Origin: UBA6059 sp040222235
GTDB lineage: Bacteria > Bacteroidota > Bacteroidia > Cytophagales > Cyclobacteriaceae
Reading direction: 5' to 3'
Assembly (NCBI GenBank): GCA_040222235.1
Contig: JAVKDO010000057.1
Coordinates: 1-64,000 of the forward strand
DNA: 64,000 nt
Shown: one piece after another, positions 62,125 through 64,000 of the stretch
How positions within the stretch are numbered: the first letter of the stretch is position 1
Layout of the letters: each line of letters begins with the position of its first letter
Position numbers and translations under genes: made by a program
Notes under the pieces: generated by a model
Told to the model about the DNA's origin: nothing
Database searches by the model: none
The model's input: the letters and a program-made list of their open reading frames with translations, nothing else

Positions 62125-62991
62125 ATGGGCCTGTTAGCCCAAATTGCAAGTGCAAAGAAACACTTTTGTGGATTAAAGAACCAAAATAGCATGCAGTCAA
62201 AATCTAAAAATGCTCGACAGGACATAGCAACTGCTGCACTCACAGTGCAGGAAAAGATTTTGTGCAGGATCTTCGATCGGGACAGGCCGTTCATTTTTTT
62301 TGATATAGGTGCCTGTGAGGGCCTCAGCAGCGTGCGGTATTCTCGGCTATTTCCAAAGAGCACAATCTACGCATTCGAGCCTGTTCCTAGAAACTACCAA
62401 ACCGTCCTGGAAAACAAAGAGAAGTATGGGCTCGAAGACATGGAGGTTTTTCAAATGGCATTATCTTCTCAGAAAGGTAGCTCCAGACTTCACTTGTCTT
62501 CTGGAAGGCCTGAGCATGTCTCAAAAGATGATATGATAGACTATGGAAACAAGAGCTCATCTCTACTGGAACCGGAGAGACATCTTGAAATCTATCCGTG
62601 GTTGAAATTTGAGGAGAAGATAGTGGTGAGTACCGACACCCTTGATCACTTTTGCTCCGAACACGGGGTTTCTGTTATTGATTTCATTCATATGGATGTT
62701 CAAGGGGCGGAGCTGATGGTTTTAGAGTCAGGCAAAAGCACACTAAGGAATGTCAAAAGTATTTGGCTTGAGGTTGGCAAAGTAGAGCTCTATAGGGGAC
62801 AACCTTTGAAAAGAGAGGTTGAATCATTCTTAGAGGAGCAGGGCTGGATCAAGGTTATAAGTACGGTTGGGAAAATCTCGGGCGATCAATTTTGGGTAAA
62901 CAAAGCCTTCGCAAAAAATATGAACGCGTCGAAAAGGTTTTTACTATTGCTATACAGGATGAAAGCATTCCTAAATGACCTATTAAGATAA
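62125..62991 (+). CDS. FkbM-family methyltransferase
   Basis: A 288-residue FkbM-type SAM-dependent methyltransferase. The core (about 55-230) has FFDIGACEGLSS (SAM-binding), YAFEPVPRNYQTVLENKEKYG, and DFIHMDVQGAELMVLESGKSTL, all typical. Such enzymes O-methylate sugars or polyketides; here a sugar is likely. Begins 12 bp after the GT11 gene. A short hairpin (GAGAC/GTCTC, 63005-63018) with a T-run follows and may end the transcript. Confidence 0.9.
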   Translation: MGLLAQIASAKKHFCGLKNQNSMQSKSKNARQDIATAALTVQEKILCRIFDRDRPFIFFDIGACEGLSSVRYSRLFPKSTIYAFEPVPRNYQTVLENKEKYGLEDMEVFQMALSSQKGSSRLHLSSGRPEHVSKDDMIDYGNKSSSLLEPERHLEIYPWLKFEEKIVVSTDTLDHFCSEHGVSVIDFIHMDVQGAELMVLESGKSTLRNVKSIWLEVGKVELYRGQPLKREVESFLEEQGWIKVISTVGKISGDQFWVNKAFAKNMNASKRFLLLLYRMKAFLNDLLR

Positions 62992-63030
62992 ATAGTAGTC
63001 CCTAGAGACAACAGTCTCCAGAAAGATTTT

Positions 63031-63249
63031 TTAGAGACCTTTGATCTTTTCCTTGATCTGAGTAATCTCTTGATCGAGCTCACCAAGTGAAGCGGCCACA
63101 AAGGAATAAAAGTCAGAAGACTCCTCTTGCATTTCAACTAAAGCCTTCTCCATATTTTTTTGTCGATCAAGAATAAACTGAAAGCGAGCATCGGTATTGA
63201 CCCGATGCTTGTCAAAACGCTTGATCAGTTCTTTGATGGTGTCACTCAT
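63031..63249 (-). CDS. Small coiled-coil protein of unknown function
   Basis: A 72-residue, charged, helical protein (MSDTIKELIKRFDKHRVNT... ending TQIKEKIKGL) with heptad-like hydrophobic spacing across most of its length. No TM or signal peptide, so it is likely cytoplasmic. It is convergent with the FkbM gene and has no recognised family. Length and composition suggest a real gene, but proof is lacking. Confidence 0.6.
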   Translation of the reverse strand: MSDTIKELIKRFDKHRVNTDARFQFILDRQKNMEKALVEMQEESSDFYSFVAASLGELDQEITQIKEKIKGL

Positions 63250-63406
63250 AGAATAAAAATAGCCAGTTTATCCGAAACCTTTACAATATTGAGCAAACGG
63301 ATAGCCTGAAGATTAGCCATAGGTTGGACTGGACCCAATGAACATTTGCATTTATTTCATAAGAGGAACTAAAGTTTAACTATTTCATTAGAGACCTGGG
63401 CGCAGA

Positions 63407-64000
63407 TCACTCATACCTAATATTATCAACAGGATTGGATATGCTGACCTTATAAGTCTTAAAGCCAATCGTGATAAAGGTGATGATAGCGACGAGCAAT
63501 CCACTTACCAGAAAAAGATACCAGTACTCGCCTATCGCAATACGATAGCTAAACTCTCCCAGCCATTGATCCATAAAGTGCCAGGCAAACGGTAACGCCA
63601 GCGTTGTGCCGATCATCGTGAGGATTACAAATTCTTTGGAGATCAGCTGAAGGATTTGCCTTCCACTCGCACCCAGTACTTTGCGAATGCCTAACTCCTT
63701 TTGTCGCTGTTGAGCGGTGAACGACACCAAGCCAAAAATCCCCATGCAGGCCAGCAGTACAGCCATTCCCGATAGGGCCTTAAATACGTTGGCTTGCTTA
63801 CGCTCATTCTCATAGAGCTCCAGCCATGAGTCCTCCATCATCCTATATTGGATGGGGTAGTTGGGTGAAAACTCCTCCCAGGCACCCTCCACGGCAGCAA
63901 TGCCTTCGTAGACCGAGGTAGTGTTGAGTTTGATCGCAAATACGCGATGATACGAACCCCTGGCAATGATCACAGGCTCCATCGGATCTTTGAGCGAGGC
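63407..64000 (-). CDS. FtsX-like ABC permease, 3' part (runs off the window)
   Basis: The C-terminal 198 residues of a MacB/FtsX permease; the frame is open to base 64000 and continues beyond it. The visible part has a periplasmic domain tail, then ALSGMAVLLACMGIFGLVSFTAQQRQKELGIRKVLGASGRQILQLISKEF and two more TM helices, ending in ISNPVDNIRYE. It is a paralogue of the permease at 54440-57079 (similar ending NPVDSLKYE). Its start and any prefix domain are outside the window. Confidence 0.93.
   Translation of the reverse strand, partial: ASLKDPMEPVIIARGSYHRVFAIKLNTTSVYEGIAAVEGAWEEFSPNYPIQYRMMEDSWLELYENERKQANVFKALSGMAVLLACMGIFGLVSFTAQQRQKELGIRKVLGASGRQILQLISKEFVILTMIGTTLALPFAWHFMDQWLGEFSYRIAIGEYWYLFLVSGLLVAIITFITIGFKTYKVSISNPVDNIRYE

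Noticed and set aside
1..64000. tRNA, rRNA, CRISPR arrays, phage genes, intact insertion sequences
   Set aside because: I looked through the gaps on both strands and found no cloverleaf-like gene, regular repeat-spacer pattern, integrase or transposase.

Overview
The window reads as a chromosomal segment of a Bacteroidota bacterium, most likely of the order Cytophagales. Evidence: a C-terminal type IX secretion sorting domain on a subtilisin-like protease, Bacteroidota-type short arginine decarboxylase, AcnB, long-form HisG, DUF4920/DUF4197/NamZ lipoproteins, promoter -7 elements of the TAnnTTTG type, and many tight operons with few Shine-Dalgarno sites. I see no rRNA, tRNA, CRISPR array, prophage or intact insertion sequence. 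Species cannot be named from the sequence alone.

Layout. 1-7.4 kb: AraC-type regulator, acnB, a LuxC-type acyl-CoA reductase divergent from a dicluster ferredoxin, an outer-membrane barrel protein and an LpxR-like outer-membrane enzyme. 7.4-15.3 kb: bioF-bioD-bioA, an Rrf2 regulator, an SLC13-type permease, an M28 peptidase lipoprotein and a methyltransferase. 15.3-20.7 kb: 2-oxoacid dehydrogenase E2, cinA, a DUF4197 lipoprotein, a NUMOD4/HNH-like protein, a lipoprotein gene broken by a stop at codon 2, ytoQ and a 31-residue membrane peptide. 20.7-28.4 kb: a compact minus-strand operon namZ-fmt-folA-SDR-T9SS subtilase. 28.4-37.8 kb: LolC/E-like permease, GT2, HAD phosphatase, speA, arginase, argS-gpx-menA and a universal stress protein. 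37.8-43.7 kb: a RES/Xre toxin-antitoxin pair with its operator, a SUI1-like factor, then a histidine operon hisGDCB headed by a His-rich leader peptide. 43.7-51.6 kb: small membrane proteins including a tandem paralogous pair, DUF4920, penicillin acylase, and a sugar-transferase/aminotransferase pair. 52.2-57.1 kb: hybrid histidine kinase, PadR regulator and FtsX-like permease. 57.1-63 kb: a hairpin-rich noncoding stretch, then surface-glycan genes (DUF6625 protein, flippase, sulfotransferase, fucosyltransferase, FkbM methyltransferase) with a probable MITE between the first two. The window ends inside another FtsX-like permease.

How the genes work together. Primary metabolism (TCA aconitase, biotin, histidine, folate/formyl-Met-tRNA, menaquinone, arginine use) is interleaved with envelope functions. 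The glycan genes at the right end look like part of a locus that makes and exports a fucosylated, methylated and possibly sulfated surface polysaccharide. The features I consider most worth following up are the putative histidine attenuator leader (39325-39372), the MITE with a 4-bp target duplication (58604-58760), the lipoprotein gene whose start codon is followed directly by a stop (19535-19975), the serial hairpins at 57101-57516, and the PadR promoter with a 16-bp direct repeat over its -33 and -7 boxes.
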